Shown one piece after another: positions 1 to 6,965 of a DNA stretch of 15,047 bases. The stretch's first letter is position 1; each line of letters starts with the position of its first letter. A model generated the notes under the pieces. That model did not search any database. It had not been told where the DNA came from and saw nothing but the letters and a program-made list of their open reading frames with translations. This DNA is from Porphyromonadaceae bacterium UBA7176 (GTDB lineage Bacteria; Bacteroidota; Bacteroidia; Bacteroidales; Muribaculaceae). Position numbers and translations under genes: made by a program. The stretch is from assembly GCA_002491245.1 (NCBI GenBank), contig DKVO01000015.1, positions 2,465 through 17,511 on the forward strand, written 5' to 3'.

Positions 1-756
1 ATCACTGCTACTACGCCAGAGAAATCTCTTACAGTCGGCAAGAAATCCTCGGGCGGCCGCAACGCCGAGGGACACCTCACCAACCGTTACCTGGGTGGGG
101 GTCACAAGAGGAAATACCGCATCATCGACTTCAAGAGAAACAAAGACGGTGTGCCTGCCGTGGTAAAGTCGATAGAGTATGACCCCAACCGGTCGGCGCG
201 AATCGCGCTTCTCTACTATGTCGACGGTGCCAAGGCATATATCATTGCACCCAACGGCCTGGAAGTAGGAACTAAGGTGATGAGCGGAGCTGAGGCAGCT
301 CCCGAGGTAGGCAACTCGCTTCCTCTGAAGAACATCCCCGTCGGTACTCTCATCCACTGCATCGAGCTGCGTCCCGGACAGGGCGCTTTCATGGCTCGTT
401 CGGCCGGTACATTCGCGCAGCTTGTATCGCGCGAGGGCGACTATGCTATAATCAAATTACCTTCTGGCGAAACCCGCAAGATCCTGGCCACATGCAAGGC
501 TACGGTAGGTGTCGTGGGCAACAGCGAGCACTCGCTGGAGCGCAGCGGCAAGGCCGGACGCTCCCGCTGGCTTGGCCGCCGTCCGCGCAACCGCGGCGTA
601 GTGATGAATCCTGTCGACCACCCGATGGGCGGCGGCGAGGGACGCGCTTCGGGCGGACATCCGCGTTCGCGCAAGGGTCTTTACAGCAAGGGTCTCAAGA
701 CACGTGCGCCGAAGAAGAGCTCTTCGAAGTACATTATTGAAAGAAGGAAAAAGTAA
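1..756 (+). CDS. rplB: 50S ribosomal protein L2 (uL2), 5' end cut by the window
   Basis: The frame is open from the first base, and 251 codons are visible. The family is about 274 residues long, so roughly 23 N-terminal residues lie outside the window. L2 is a core 23S rRNA-binding protein needed for subunit joining and for building the peptidyl-transferase region. The visible part has the RNA-binding core (GGGHKRKYRIIDF near the start) and the C-terminal MNPVDHPMGGGEGR signature (nt 604-645). That signature holds the conserved His that points toward the catalytic centre. The protein ends KYIIERRKK, as in Bacteroides. An ATG at 151 is internal (GVPAVVK region) and is not the start. rpsS follows after 19 nt. 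Confidence 0.98.
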   Translation: MTATTPEKSLTVGKKSSGGRNAEGHLTNRYLGGGHKRKYRIIDFKRNKDGVPAVVKSIEYDPNRSARIALLYYVDGAKAYIIAPNGLEVGTKVMSGAEAAPEVGNSLPLKNIPVGTLIHCIELRPGQGAFMARSAGTFAQLVSREGDYAIIKLPSGETRKILATCKATVGVVGNSEHSLERSGKAGRSRWLGRRPRNRGVVMNPVDHPMGGGEGRASGGHPRSRKGLYSKGLKTRAPKKSSSKYIIERRKK

Positions 757-775
757 TCTGATTAAGTAAAGCAAT

Positions 776-1042
776 ATGAGTCGTTCGTTAAAGAAAGGGC
801 CGTATATCAGCGTGAAGCTGGAGAAGAAGGTGACCGCGATGGAAGAGAGCGGCAAGAAGTCGGTGATCAAGACATGGAGCCGTGCTTCGATGATCGCTCC
901 CGAATTCGTAGGCCACACGTTTGCGGTCCACAACGGCAACAAGTTCATCCCTGTCTACGTGACCGAGAACATGGTAGGCCACAAGCTGGGAGAATTCGCT
1001 CCGACACGTAACTTCCGCGGCCACGGCGGCAACAAGAAGTGA
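776..1042 (+). CDS. rpsS: 30S ribosomal protein S19 (uS19)
   Basis: The product has 88 residues, normal for S19. It opens with MSRSLKKGPYIS and carries the signature TFAVHNGNKFIPVYVTENMV followed by GHKLGEFAPTRNFRGHGG. S19 sits in the head of the small subunit, pairs with S13 and contacts the A-site finger of 23S rRNA. It lies 19 nt after rplB, in the S10-operon order. The start is preceded by an A/T-rich stretch without a Shine-Dalgarno motif, typical of Bacteroidota. A small hairpin follows the stop codon. Confidence 0.98.
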   Translation: MSRSLKKGPYISVKLEKKVTAMEESGKKSVIKTWSRASMIAPEFVGHTFAVHNGNKFIPVYVTENMVGHKLGEFAPTRNFRGHGGNKK

Positions 1043-1044
1043 TA

Positions 1045-1057
1045 GTCGGGCGCCGAC
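1045..1057 (+). repeat. small hairpin between rpsS and rplV
   Basis: GTCGG-GCG-CCGAC is a perfect 5-bp inverted repeat around a 3-nt loop, starting 2 nt after the rpsS stop. There is no T-tract, so it is not an intrinsic terminator. It could stabilise an mRNA end or be chance. It has the same design (perfect stem, three-base loop) as hairpins before rpsH, before rpsD and in the array downstream of rplQ. Confidence 0.5.
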
Positions 1058-1087
1058 ATTAACAAGAAAAAAGAAAGAAAAATACAA

Positions 1088-1498
1088 ATGGGTGTAAGAA
1101 AAAGAAATACTGCCGAAAGGATCAAGGCCGAGCGCAAGGAGATTGCCTTCGCGAAGCTGACCAATATCCCTTCGTCGCCGCGCAAGATGCGTCTTGTTGC
1201 GGATATGGTGCGCGGCGTTGAAGTGTTCCGTGCGCTGGGCATCCTGAAGTTCTCCAACAAGGAGGCCGCTGCCAAGCTTGAGAAGCTGCTGCGGAGCGCT
1301 ATCGCCAACTGGGAAGCCAAGAATGAGAGAAAGGCCGAGAACGGCGAGCTGTGTGTGAGCACGATCTACGTTAACTGCGCTCCGATGCTGAAGCGTCTGC
1401 GTCCGGCTCCCCAGGGTCGCGGTTATCGTATCCGCAAGCGTGCCAACCACGTGACTCTCGTAGTAGACACAATCGAAAACGCTAAAAAGAAAGCATAA
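1088..1498 (+). CDS. rplV: 50S ribosomal protein L22 (uL22)
   Basis: The product has 136 residues, longer than E. coli L22 (110). Early residues include TNIPSSPRKMRLVADMVRG, the L22 rRNA-binding core. The C-terminal third has the long beta-hairpin (PMLKRLRPAPQGRGYRIRKR, then NHVTLVV). In L22 this hairpin lines the peptide exit tunnel and is where macrolide-resistance changes arise. A basic N-terminal segment (MGVRKRNTAERIKAERK) accounts for most of the extra length and is common in Bacteroidota. It lies 45 nt after rpsS and 3 nt before rpsC, so it is likely translationally coupled to rpsC. Confidence 0.97.
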   Translation: MGVRKRNTAERIKAERKEIAFAKLTNIPSSPRKMRLVADMVRGVEVFRALGILKFSNKEAAAKLEKLLRSAIANWEAKNERKAENGELCVSTIYVNCAPMLKRLRPAPQGRGYRIRKRANHVTLVVDTIENAKKKA

Positions 1499-1501
1499 GG
1501 C

Positions 1502-2251
1502 ATGGGACAGAAAGTAAATCCTGTTAGCAACCGTCTGGGTATTGTCCGCGGTTGGGACTCCAACTGGTATGACGTCAAGAAGCTGGCCGACAATATCCTT
1601 GAGGATTCGAAGCTGCGCAAATATCTCAACGTCCGCCTTGCCAAGTGCAGTGTGTCGCGTATCGTCATCGAGCGTACTCTCAAGCTGATCACCATCACGG
1701 TGTGCACCTCTCGTCCGGGTCTGATCATAGGCAAGGGCGGCCAGGAGGTCGACAAGCTCAAGGAGGAACTCAAGAAGATCACCGACAAGGATGTACAGAT
1801 CAACATTTTCGAGGTGAAGCGTCCGGATCTCGACGCTCAGATCGTGGCAAGCACGATAGCTCGCCAGATCGAGGGCAAGATCGCTTACCGCCGTGCCGTG
1901 AAGATGGCTATCGCCGCTACGATGCGCAGCGGTGCCGAGGGCATCAAGGTGCAGATCAGCGGCCGTCTGAACGGTGCTGAGATCGCACGCTCGGAGATGT
2001 TCAAGGAGGGTCGTACTCCGCTCCACACTCTGCGTGCCGATATCGACTACGCTCTTGTGGAGGCTCACACAAAGGTGGGCGTGATCGGTGTTAAGGTGTG
2101 GATCTGCCGTGGCGAGGTCTATGGCAAGAAGGATCTGGCTCCTTCATTCACTTCTCAGGGCAAAGAGAGCCGTCCGGGCCAGGGCGCTCCTCGTCGCGAT
2201 CGCGGCGGCCGCGGTTTCCGTGGCGGTAAGGGTGGCGCTGGCAACCGTTAA
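1502..2251 (+). CDS. rpsC: 30S ribosomal protein S3 (uS3)
   Basis: The product has 249 residues and starts with the invariant MGQKVNP. The type II KH domain has its GKGG loop at about residues 77-80 (PGLIIGKGGQEVDKL). The C-terminal domain reads SGRLNGAEIARSEMFKEGR and PLHTLRADIDY. S3 forms part of the mRNA entry channel with S4 and S5, and its basic residues help unwind mRNA. A tail of about 35 residues rich in Gly, Arg and Lys (GQGAPRRDRGGRGFRGGKGG) extends past the folded core and resembles an RGG-type RNA-binding tail. It starts 3 nt after rplV. Confidence 0.98.
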   Translation: MGQKVNPVSNRLGIVRGWDSNWYDVKKLADNILEDSKLRKYLNVRLAKCSVSRIVIERTLKLITITVCTSRPGLIIGKGGQEVDKLKEELKKITDKDVQINIFEVKRPDLDAQIVASTIARQIEGKIAYRRAVKMAIAATMRSGAEGIKVQISGRLNGAEIARSEMFKEGRTPLHTLRADIDYALVEAHTKVGVIGVKVWICRGEVYGKKDLAPSFTSQGKESRPGQGAPRRDRGGRGFRGGKGGAGNR

Positions 2252-2272
2252 ACCAACTCATAGTAAAAGAAG

Positions 2273-2704
2273 ATGTTACAACCCAAGAAAACAAAATTCC
2301 GCCGCGCGCAGAAAGGCCGCATGAAGGGCATTGCTCAGCGTGGCAACCAGTTGGCCTTCGGTTCGTTTGGCATTAAGACTCTTGAGTCGAAGTGGATCAC
2401 TGGCCGTCAGATCGAGGCTGCTCGTGTGGCCGTGACCCGCTACATGCAGCGTCAGGGTCAGATATGGATCCGCATATTCCCCGACAAGCCTATCACCAAG
2501 AAGCCTGCCGAGGTGCGAATGGGTAAAGGTAAAGGTTCGCCCGAAGGTTTCGTGGCTCCTGTGACTCCCGGCCGCATGCTCATCGAGGTGGAGGGTGTCA
2601 GCTACGACATCGCCAAGGAGGCGCTGCGTCTGGCAGCCCAGAAGCTTCCGGTGATAACGAAGTTTGTGGTACGTCGTGACTATGATCCGACTCAAAACGT
2701 GTAA
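2273..2704 (+). CDS. rplP: 50S ribosomal protein L16 (uL16)
   Basis: The product has 143 residues, against 136 in E. coli. It opens MLQPKKTKFRRAQKGRMKG and carries the signature RMGKGKGSPEGFVAPVTPGR. L16 binds 23S rRNA near the A site and the L7/L12 stalk base, and joins late in large-subunit assembly. The ORF has no internal disruption. It follows rpsC by 21 nt and precedes rpmC by 6 nt, the standard S10-operon order. Confidence 0.98.
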   Translation: MLQPKKTKFRRAQKGRMKGIAQRGNQLAFGSFGIKTLESKWITGRQIEAARVAVTRYMQRQGQIWIRIFPDKPITKKPAEVRMGKGKGSPEGFVAPVTPGRMLIEVEGVSYDIAKEALRLAAQKLPVITKFVVRRDYDPTQNV

Positions 2705-2710
2705 GCGATT

Positions 2711-2908
2711 ATGAAAAAAGTAGAGATAAAAGAGCTGAGCACGCAGGACCTCAAGGAGCGTCTGGAAGTGATGGAGCATGAATATGCGCAGCTGAAGATC
2801 AATCATTCGGTATCTCCGATTGACAATCCCGCTCAGATACGCCGCGACCGCCGCATGATAGCCCGCGTGAAGACAGAGTTGCGCCAGCGTGAGCTCAACA
2901 ACAAATAA
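2711..2908 (+). CDS. rpmC: 50S ribosomal protein L29 (uL29)
   Basis: The product has 65 residues, the usual size. Two helices are evident: ELSTQDLKERLEVMEHEYAQ, and NPAQIRRDRRMIARVKTELR after a turn. L29 sits at the peptide exit of the large subunit next to L23. There it forms part of the docking site for trigger factor, SRP and the SecY channel encoded downstream. The position between rplP and rpsQ supports the call. Confidence 0.97.
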   Translation: MKKVEIKELSTQDLKERLEVMEHEYAQLKINHSVSPIDNPAQIRRDRRMIARVKTELRQRELNNK

Positions 2909-2925
2909 ACAGCGCTGAGGAAACT

Positions 2926-3183
2926 ATGGAAGAAAGAAATTTACGTAAGGAACGCATAGGCGTTGTGTCGAGCAACAAGGGCGACAAGACGATCACTGTG
3001 ACCGTTAAGTGGAAGGAGAAGCATCCTATCTACGGCAAGTTTGTCAACAAGACGAAGAAGTATCACGCGCACGACGAGAAGAACGAGTGCTCGGTAGGCG
3101 ATACCGTCCGTCTGATGGAGACCCGCCCCTTGAGCAAGACCAAGAGATGGAGATTAGTAGAAATCATCGAAAAAGTTAAGTAA
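2926..3183 (+). CDS. rpsQ: 30S ribosomal protein S17 (uS17)
   Basis: The product has 85 residues. The OB-fold body includes GVVSSNKGDKTITVTV and KHPIYGKFVNKTKKYHAHDE. It is followed by the S17 signature GDTVRLMETRPLSKTKRW. S17 is a primary 16S rRNA-binding protein of the small-subunit body. A GAGGA motif about 9 nt before the ATG is one of the few Shine-Dalgarno-like sequences in the window. It ends 2 nt before rplN, closing the S10-type block. Confidence 0.97.
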   Translation: MEERNLRKERIGVVSSNKGDKTITVTVKWKEKHPIYGKFVNKTKKYHAHDEKNECSVGDTVRLMETRPLSKTKRWRLVEIIEKVK

Positions 3184-3185
3184 CA

Positions 3186-3551
3186 ATGATACAGACAGAA
3201 TCACGTCTTACCGTAGCCGACAACTCGGGCGCCAAGGAAGTGCTGTGCATCCACGTGCTCGGCGGCACTGACCGTCGCTACGCGTCGGTTGGCGATGTCA
3301 TCGTGGTGTCGGTAAAGAGCGCCATCCCCGGCTCCGACGTCAAGAAAGGTACTGTGTCGCGCGCTATGGTTGTCCGCACCAAGAAAGAGGTCCGTCGTCC
3401 CGACGGTTCTTATATCCGTTTCGACGACAACGCCTGCGTGCTGCTCAAGAACGACGGCGAACTCCGTGGCACCCGTATCTTCGGCCCTGTTGCCCGCGAG
3501 CTCCGCGCTAAAAACATGAAGATTGTTTCACTCGCACCCGAAGTGCTCTAA
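3186..3551 (+). CDS. rplN: 50S ribosomal protein L14 (uL14)
   Basis: The product has 121 residues, as expected. It begins MIQTESRLTVADNSGAKEV, with the conserved C-terminal run GELRGTRIFGPVARELR then KIVSLAPEVL. L14 contributes to bridge B5/B8 with 16S rRNA and is the site where the silencing factor RsfS binds in other bacteria. It opens the spc gene order. No promoter or leader can be seen in the 2-nt junction with rpsQ, so it is probably read from the same transcript. Confidence 0.98.
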   Translation: MIQTESRLTVADNSGAKEVLCIHVLGGTDRRYASVGDVIVVSVKSAIPGSDVKKGTVSRAMVVRTKKEVRRPDGSYIRFDDNACVLLKNDGELRGTRIFGPVARELRAKNMKIVSLAPEVL

Positions 3552-3563
3552 TCACTATCACCA

Positions 3564-3878
3564 ATGAGCAAGATTTATATCCGCAAGGGCGATACCGTCT
3601 GCGTTCTCGCCGGCGAGGACAAAGGCAAGACCGGCCGTGTGCTCCAGGTGCAGCGCACCAAAGGCCGTGCTATCGTTGAGGGCATCAATATCGTTACCAA
3701 GGCTACCAAGCCCACCGCCCAGTATCCCCAGGGTGGTCTGGTAAAGAAAGAGGCCCCTATCCACATCTCCAACCTCAACCTTGTAGACCCCAAGACCGGC
3801 AAGCCTACCCGTATTGCCATCAAGCGTGTCGACGGCAAGGTTGTACGTATTTCTAAAAAATCCAATCAGGAAATCTAA
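3564..3878 (+). CDS. rplX: 50S ribosomal protein L24 (uL24)
   Basis: The product has 104 residues. It starts MSKIYIRKGDTVCVLAGEDKGK, a KOW motif, followed by GRVLQVQRTKGRAIVEGINI. L24 is an assembly initiator that binds the 5' domain of 23S rRNA and lies near the exit tunnel. It is 12 nt after rplN and 2 nt before rplE, which suggests coupled translation with rplE. Confidence 0.97.
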   Translation: MSKIYIRKGDTVCVLAGEDKGKTGRVLQVQRTKGRAIVEGINIVTKATKPTAQYPQGGLVKKEAPIHISNLNLVDPKTGKPTRIAIKRVDGKVVRISKKSNQEI

Positions 3879-3880
3879 TA

Positions 3881-4432
3881 ATGACCACATCACTGCAAAA
3901 AGACTACAAGGAACGTATCGTTCCGGCTTTGGAGAGTGAGTTCAACTACTCCACCGTGATGCAGGTGCCCCGCCTTGAGAAGATCGTGATCAATCAAGGC
4001 ATCGGCGCCGCCACCCAGGACAAGAAGCTCATCGAGACTGCCATTGCAGAGCTTACGGCAATCACCGGCCAGAAGGCTGTCGCCACTCTCTCGCGCAAGG
4101 ATATCTCGAACTTCAAGCTGCGTAAGAAAATGCCCGTTGGCGTACGTGTGACTCTCCGTCGTGATAAGATGTACGAGTTCCTCGAGCGTCTGATCCGCGT
4201 GGCTCTGCCCCGTATCCGCGACTTCAAAGGTATCGAAGGCAAGCTCGACGGCCGCGGCAACTATACCCTGGGCATCACCGAGCAGATTATCTTCCCCGAG
4301 ATCAACATCGACAACATCAACAAGCTCATGGGTATGAACATCACTTTCGTGACCACCGCCCAGAGCGATGAAGAGGGCTATGCGCTTCTCAAAGCGTTTG
4401 GTCTCCCCTTCAAGAACGCTAAAAACAACTGA
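3881..4432 (+). CDS. rplE: 50S ribosomal protein L5 (uL5)
   Basis: The product has 183 residues, close to the family norm of about 180. The N-terminal signature is VPRLEKIVINQGIG. Further blocks include PVGVRVTLRRDKMYEFLERL and NYTLGITEQIIFPEI. L5 binds 5S rRNA together with L18, and contacts P-site tRNA and S13 across the subunit interface. In E. coli the S8 operator overlaps the start of rplE. I see no strong hairpin at this start, and the only long leader nearby is before rpsH. Confidence 0.98.
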   Translation: MTTSLQKDYKERIVPALESEFNYSTVMQVPRLEKIVINQGIGAATQDKKLIETAIAELTAITGQKAVATLSRKDISNFKLRKKMPVGVRVTLRRDKMYEFLERLIRVALPRIRDFKGIEGKLDGRGNYTLGITEQIIFPEINIDNINKLMGMNITFVTTAQSDEEGYALLKAFGLPFKNAKNN

Positions 4433-4440
4433 TACTCAGT

Positions 4441-4758
4441 ATGGCTAAAGAATCAATGAAAGCCCGCGAGGTGAAGCGTGCACGCCTGGTAGCCAAGTAT
4501 GCCGAGCGCCGCGCCGCCTTGAAGAAGATCGTGAACGCCGCCCATGAGGCCGACGAGGACAAGCGTGCCGCCGCCTATGAGGCAGCCCAGCAGCTTCAGC
4601 GTCTTCCCAAGAATGCTTCGCCTATCCGCAAGCACAACCGTTGCTCTATCACCGGCCGTCCCAAAGGTTACATGCGTGCCTTCGGTCTGTCGCGTATCCA
4701 GTTCCGCGAAATGGCTTCGGCAGGTCTTATCCCCGGTGTGAAGAAGGCGAGCTGGTAA
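4441..4758 (+). CDS. rpsN: 30S ribosomal protein S14 (uS14), zinc-free long form
   Basis: The product has 105 residues, the long form (E. coli has 101). It starts MAKESMKAREVKRARLVAKY and ends with RIQFREMASAGLIPGVKKAS plus W. The signature region HNRCSITGRPKGYMRAFGLS has a single Cys, so the CxxC pairs of the zinc-binding short form are absent. An Ala- and charge-rich stretch near residues 32-56 (NAAHEADEDKRAAAYEAAQQ) makes up the extra length. S14 binds late in the head of the small subunit. A 130-nt structured gap follows it. Confidence 0.97.
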   Translation: MAKESMKAREVKRARLVAKYAERRAALKKIVNAAHEADEDKRAAAYEAAQQLQRLPKNASPIRKHNRCSITGRPKGYMRAFGLSRIQFREMASAGLIPGVKKASW

Positions 4759-4888
4759 GTTCGAGCAACACCAATCCTACCCAGGGTCTTTCCGCTATCG
4801 GCCTGCGGCCGACATTCGGAGAGCTCCGCAAAACAGAGATTTAAATATTGTTGGGTAATACGGCCCAATCAATTTAAAACAAACAAAA
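4759..4888 (+). promoter_or_regulatory. structured leader before rpsH (candidate S8-responsive element)
   Basis: This 130-nt non-coding gap sits in an operon whose other junctions are mostly under 25 nt. Two hairpins are visible. Hairpin A (4788-4823) has CTTTCCG pairing with CGGAGAG, a 3/4-nt internal loop, then TCGGCC-TGC-GGCCGA. Hairpin B (4847-4873) has ATTG+TTGGG pairing with CCCAA+CAAT, one bulged T, and loop TAATACGG. It ends 15 nt before the rpsH ATG, so it could control ribosome access. E. coli S8 represses this operon by binding mRNA. The link to S8 here is inferred from position only. No Bacteroidota-type promoter was found in the gap. Confidence 0.55.
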
Positions 4889-5290
4889 ATGACAGATCCT
4901 ATAGCAGATTATCTCACAAGATTGAGGAACGCTATCAAGGCCAACCACCGTGTGGTTGAAGTTCCGTCCTCAAACTTGAAAAAAGAGATTACCAAAATCC
5001 TCTTCGAGCAGGGCTATATCCTGAATTATAAGTTCGAAGAAGGCGAGAATACTCCTCAGGGCACTATCAAGATCGCCCTCAAGTATGATCCCGTCGACCG
5101 TGTCAACGCTATCAAAGGCCTCAAGCGTGTATCGCGCCCGGGTCTTCGCCAGTATACCGGCTACAAAGATATGCCGCGAGTTCTCAACGGTCTGGGTATC
5201 GCCATCCTCTCCACATCGCGTGGAGTGATGACCAACAAGGCTGCCGCCGAGCTCAAGATAGGCGGCGAAGTACTGTGCTACGTATATTAA
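4889..5290 (+). CDS. rpsH: 30S ribosomal protein S8 (uS8)
   Basis: The product has 133 residues, normal length. It begins MTDPIADYLTRLRNAIKANH and ends with the S8 C-terminal block GIAILSTSRGVMTNKAAAEL then GGEVLCYVY. S8 binds helix 21 of 16S rRNA early in small-subunit assembly, and in E. coli it is the translational repressor of the spc operon. The ATG at 4889 follows an A/C-rich stretch (AAACAAACAAAA) with no Shine-Dalgarno. The two-hairpin leader just upstream makes it the likely control point of this operon. Confidence 0.98.
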   Translation: MTDPIADYLTRLRNAIKANHRVVEVPSSNLKKEITKILFEQGYILNYKFEEGENTPQGTIKIALKYDPVDRVNAIKGLKRVSRPGLRQYTGYKDMPRVLNGLGIAILSTSRGVMTNKAAAELKIGGEVLCYVY

Positions 5291-5311
5291 TCAACCGTAA
5301 ATTTACTGAAT

Positions 5312-5872
5312 ATGTCAAGAATAGGTAAAGCACCCATCGAAATCCCCGCAGGGGTGACCGTTACGGTTGATGAAAAGACCAACGTCGTAACAGTCAAGGG
5401 TAAGTACGGCGAGCTCAAGCAAGCTGTCAATCCCGACCTCCATGTCAGCGTAGAAGACAACCACGTGGTTGTGACCCGTCCGAGCGACGATATCGAGCAC
5501 CGTGCTCAGCACGGTCTGTACCGTGCTCTGATCCACAATATGGTGGAGGGCGTCCACAAGCGCTACCGCAAAGAAATGGAACTGGTAGGTGTGGGCTACC
5601 GTGCCCAGGCTACCGGCCAGGTGCTGGAGCTCTCTTTGGGCTATAGCCACGCAATATATATCAAGCTCCCTGCTGAAATCAGCGTGGAGACCAAGAGCGA
5701 GCGTAACAAGAACCCTCTGATTATCCTGGAGAGCCAGGACAAGCAGCTTCTGGGTCAGGTTTGCGCCAAGATCCGTTCGCTCCGCAAGCCCGAGCCGTAC
5801 AAAGGCAAAGGTATCAAGTTCGTCGGCGAGATCATCCGCCGCAAGTCCGGTAAGAAGGCCGGCGCCAAATAA
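5312..5872 (+). CDS. rplF: 50S ribosomal protein L6 (uL6)
   Basis: The product has 186 residues, a little longer than E. coli L6 (177). The two related domains start at MSRIGKAPIEIPAGVTV and near ELVGVGYRAQATGQVLELSL. The C-terminal signature is PEPYKGKGIKFVGEIIRRKS. L6 binds near the sarcin-ricin loop and L7/L12 stalk base, where translation factors dock. It lies 21 nt after rpsH and 18 nt before rplR. Confidence 0.98.
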   Translation: MSRIGKAPIEIPAGVTVTVDEKTNVVTVKGKYGELKQAVNPDLHVSVEDNHVVVTRPSDDIEHRAQHGLYRALIHNMVEGVHKRYRKEMELVGVGYRAQATGQVLELSLGYSHAIYIKLPAEISVETKSERNKNPLIILESQDKQLLGQVCAKIRSLRKPEPYKGKGIKFVGEIIRRKSGKKAGAK

Positions 5873-5890
5873 TATAATACGTAGGCAATT

Positions 5891-6235
5891 ATGTTTAGCA
5901 AGATACAAAGACGTAATAAAATCAAGACTCGCATCCGCGGCAAAATCTCGGGCACTGCCGAGCGTCCGCGCATGACGGTCTTCCGCAGCAATAAGCAAAT
6001 CTACGTACAGCTTATCGACGATATGAGCGGCCGCACATTGGTTGCGTCGTCGTCGAAAGGCCTCGATGCCAATGGCACCAAGAGCGAGATTGCAGCCCTC
6101 GTAGGCGCCGCCATAGCTGCCAAGGCTCTCGAAGCCGGTATAACCGAAGTAGTGTTCGACCGCAACGGCTATCTTTTCCACGGCCGTGTTAAATCACTCG
6201 CTGATGCTGCCCGCAGCGCCGGCCTCAAATTCTAA
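5891..6235 (+). CDS. rplR: 50S ribosomal protein L18 (uL18)
   Basis: The product has 114 residues. The basic N-terminus (MFSKIQRRNKIKTRIRGKIS) is followed by ERPRMTVFRSNKQIYVQLID and the terminal VFDRNGYLFHGRVKSLADAA. This is the standard L18 layout: a flexible RNA-binding arm and a compact alpha/beta domain. L18 escorts 5S rRNA into the large subunit with L5. The gene is 6 nt upstream of rpsE. Confidence 0.98.
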   Translation: MFSKIQRRNKIKTRIRGKISGTAERPRMTVFRSNKQIYVQLIDDMSGRTLVASSSKGLDANGTKSEIAALVGAAIAAKALEAGITEVVFDRNGYLFHGRVKSLADAARSAGLKF

Positions 6236-6241
6236 TCTATT

Positions 6242-6760
6242 ATGGCAAAACGTAATAACAGAGTAAAAACGACCGGCGATCTCGAGCTTCAGGATCGTCT
6301 GGTGGCCATCAACCGCGTTACTAAGGTGACCAAGGGTGGCCGTACCTTTACTTTCGCCGCAATCGTAGTCGTAGGTAACGGCGACGGTGTCGTAGGCTAT
6401 GGCCTGGGTAGGGCTAATGAGGTGCAGGCCGCTATCGCCAAGGGCGTTGAGGCTGCCAAGAAGAACCTTATCCGTGTGCCTGTGCACAAGGGTACTATCC
6501 CCCACGAGCAGGTTGCCAAGTTCGGCGGCTCGCGCATTATCCTCAAGCCTGCAAGCCACGGTACCGGTGTGAAGGCCGGTGGTGCTATGCGTGCTGTGCT
6601 TGAGAGTGTGGGTGTGACCGACGTGTTGGCCAAGTCGAAGGGTTCGTCGAACCCTCACAACCTTGTGAAGGCCACCATCGCCGCTCTTGATGAGATGCGT
6701 TCGCCTGCGATCATCGCACAGAACCGCGGCATTTCAGTAGAAAAAGTCTTCAAAGGCTAA
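6242..6760 (+). CDS. rpsE: 30S ribosomal protein S5 (uS5)
   Basis: The product has 172 residues (E. coli 167). The N-terminal double-stranded-RNA-binding-like domain includes RLVAINRVTKVTKGGRTFTF and VVGNGDGVVGYGLGRANEVQ. The C-terminal half has GTGVKAGGAMRAVLESVGV and SSNPHNLVKATIAALDEM. S5 lines the mRNA entry channel with S3 and S4 and affects decoding accuracy. The spectinomycin-binding loop region (KVTKGGR) looks wild-type, with no deletion visible. Confidence 0.98.
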   Translation: MAKRNNRVKTTGDLELQDRLVAINRVTKVTKGGRTFTFAAIVVVGNGDGVVGYGLGRANEVQAAIAKGVEAAKKNLIRVPVHKGTIPHEQVAKFGGSRIILKPASHGTGVKAGGAMRAVLESVGVTDVLAKSKGSSNPHNLVKATIAALDEMRSPAIIAQNRGISVEKVFKG

Positions 6761-6773
6761 AAAGCAGACTACA

Positions 6774-6953
6774 ATGGCACAGATTAAAATTAAACAGATA
6801 AAGAGCCGAATCAACTGTCCGGCAGTGCAGAAGCGCACACTGGATGCTCTCGGCCTCAAGAAAATGAATCACACTGTAGTGAAAGAAGACACTCCCAGTG
6901 TGATGGGTATGGTAAATAAAGTACGCCACTTGGTAGAAGTGACCAACGCCTAA
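6774..6953 (+). CDS. rpmD: 50S ribosomal protein L30 (uL30)
   Basis: I read this 59-residue ORF directly from the sequence. It starts MAQIKIKQIKSRINCPAVQK, continues RTLDALGLKKMNHTVVKED, and ends MVNKVRHLVEVTNA. That matches the compact L30 fold, including the LGLKKMNHTVV core and the closing VNKVRHLVEV strand. L30 binds 23S rRNA on the solvent side of the large subunit and is absent from some bacteria. It lies 13 nt after rpsE and 12 nt before rplO, the standard spc position. Confidence 0.97.
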   Translation: MAQIKIKQIKSRINCPAVQKRTLDALGLKKMNHTVVKEDTPSVMGMVNKVRHLVEVTNA

Positions 6954-6965
6954 TACAGAACGACA

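Noticed and set aside
788..2068. 426-codon open frame on the minus strand
   Set aside because: Lies antisense to rpsS, rplV and rpsC, all clear genes. Translation is rich in His, Leu and Arg with no family pattern. Codon-bias shadow.
5315..6181. 288-codon open frame on the minus strand
   Set aside because: Antisense to rplF and rplR, no recognisable domain.
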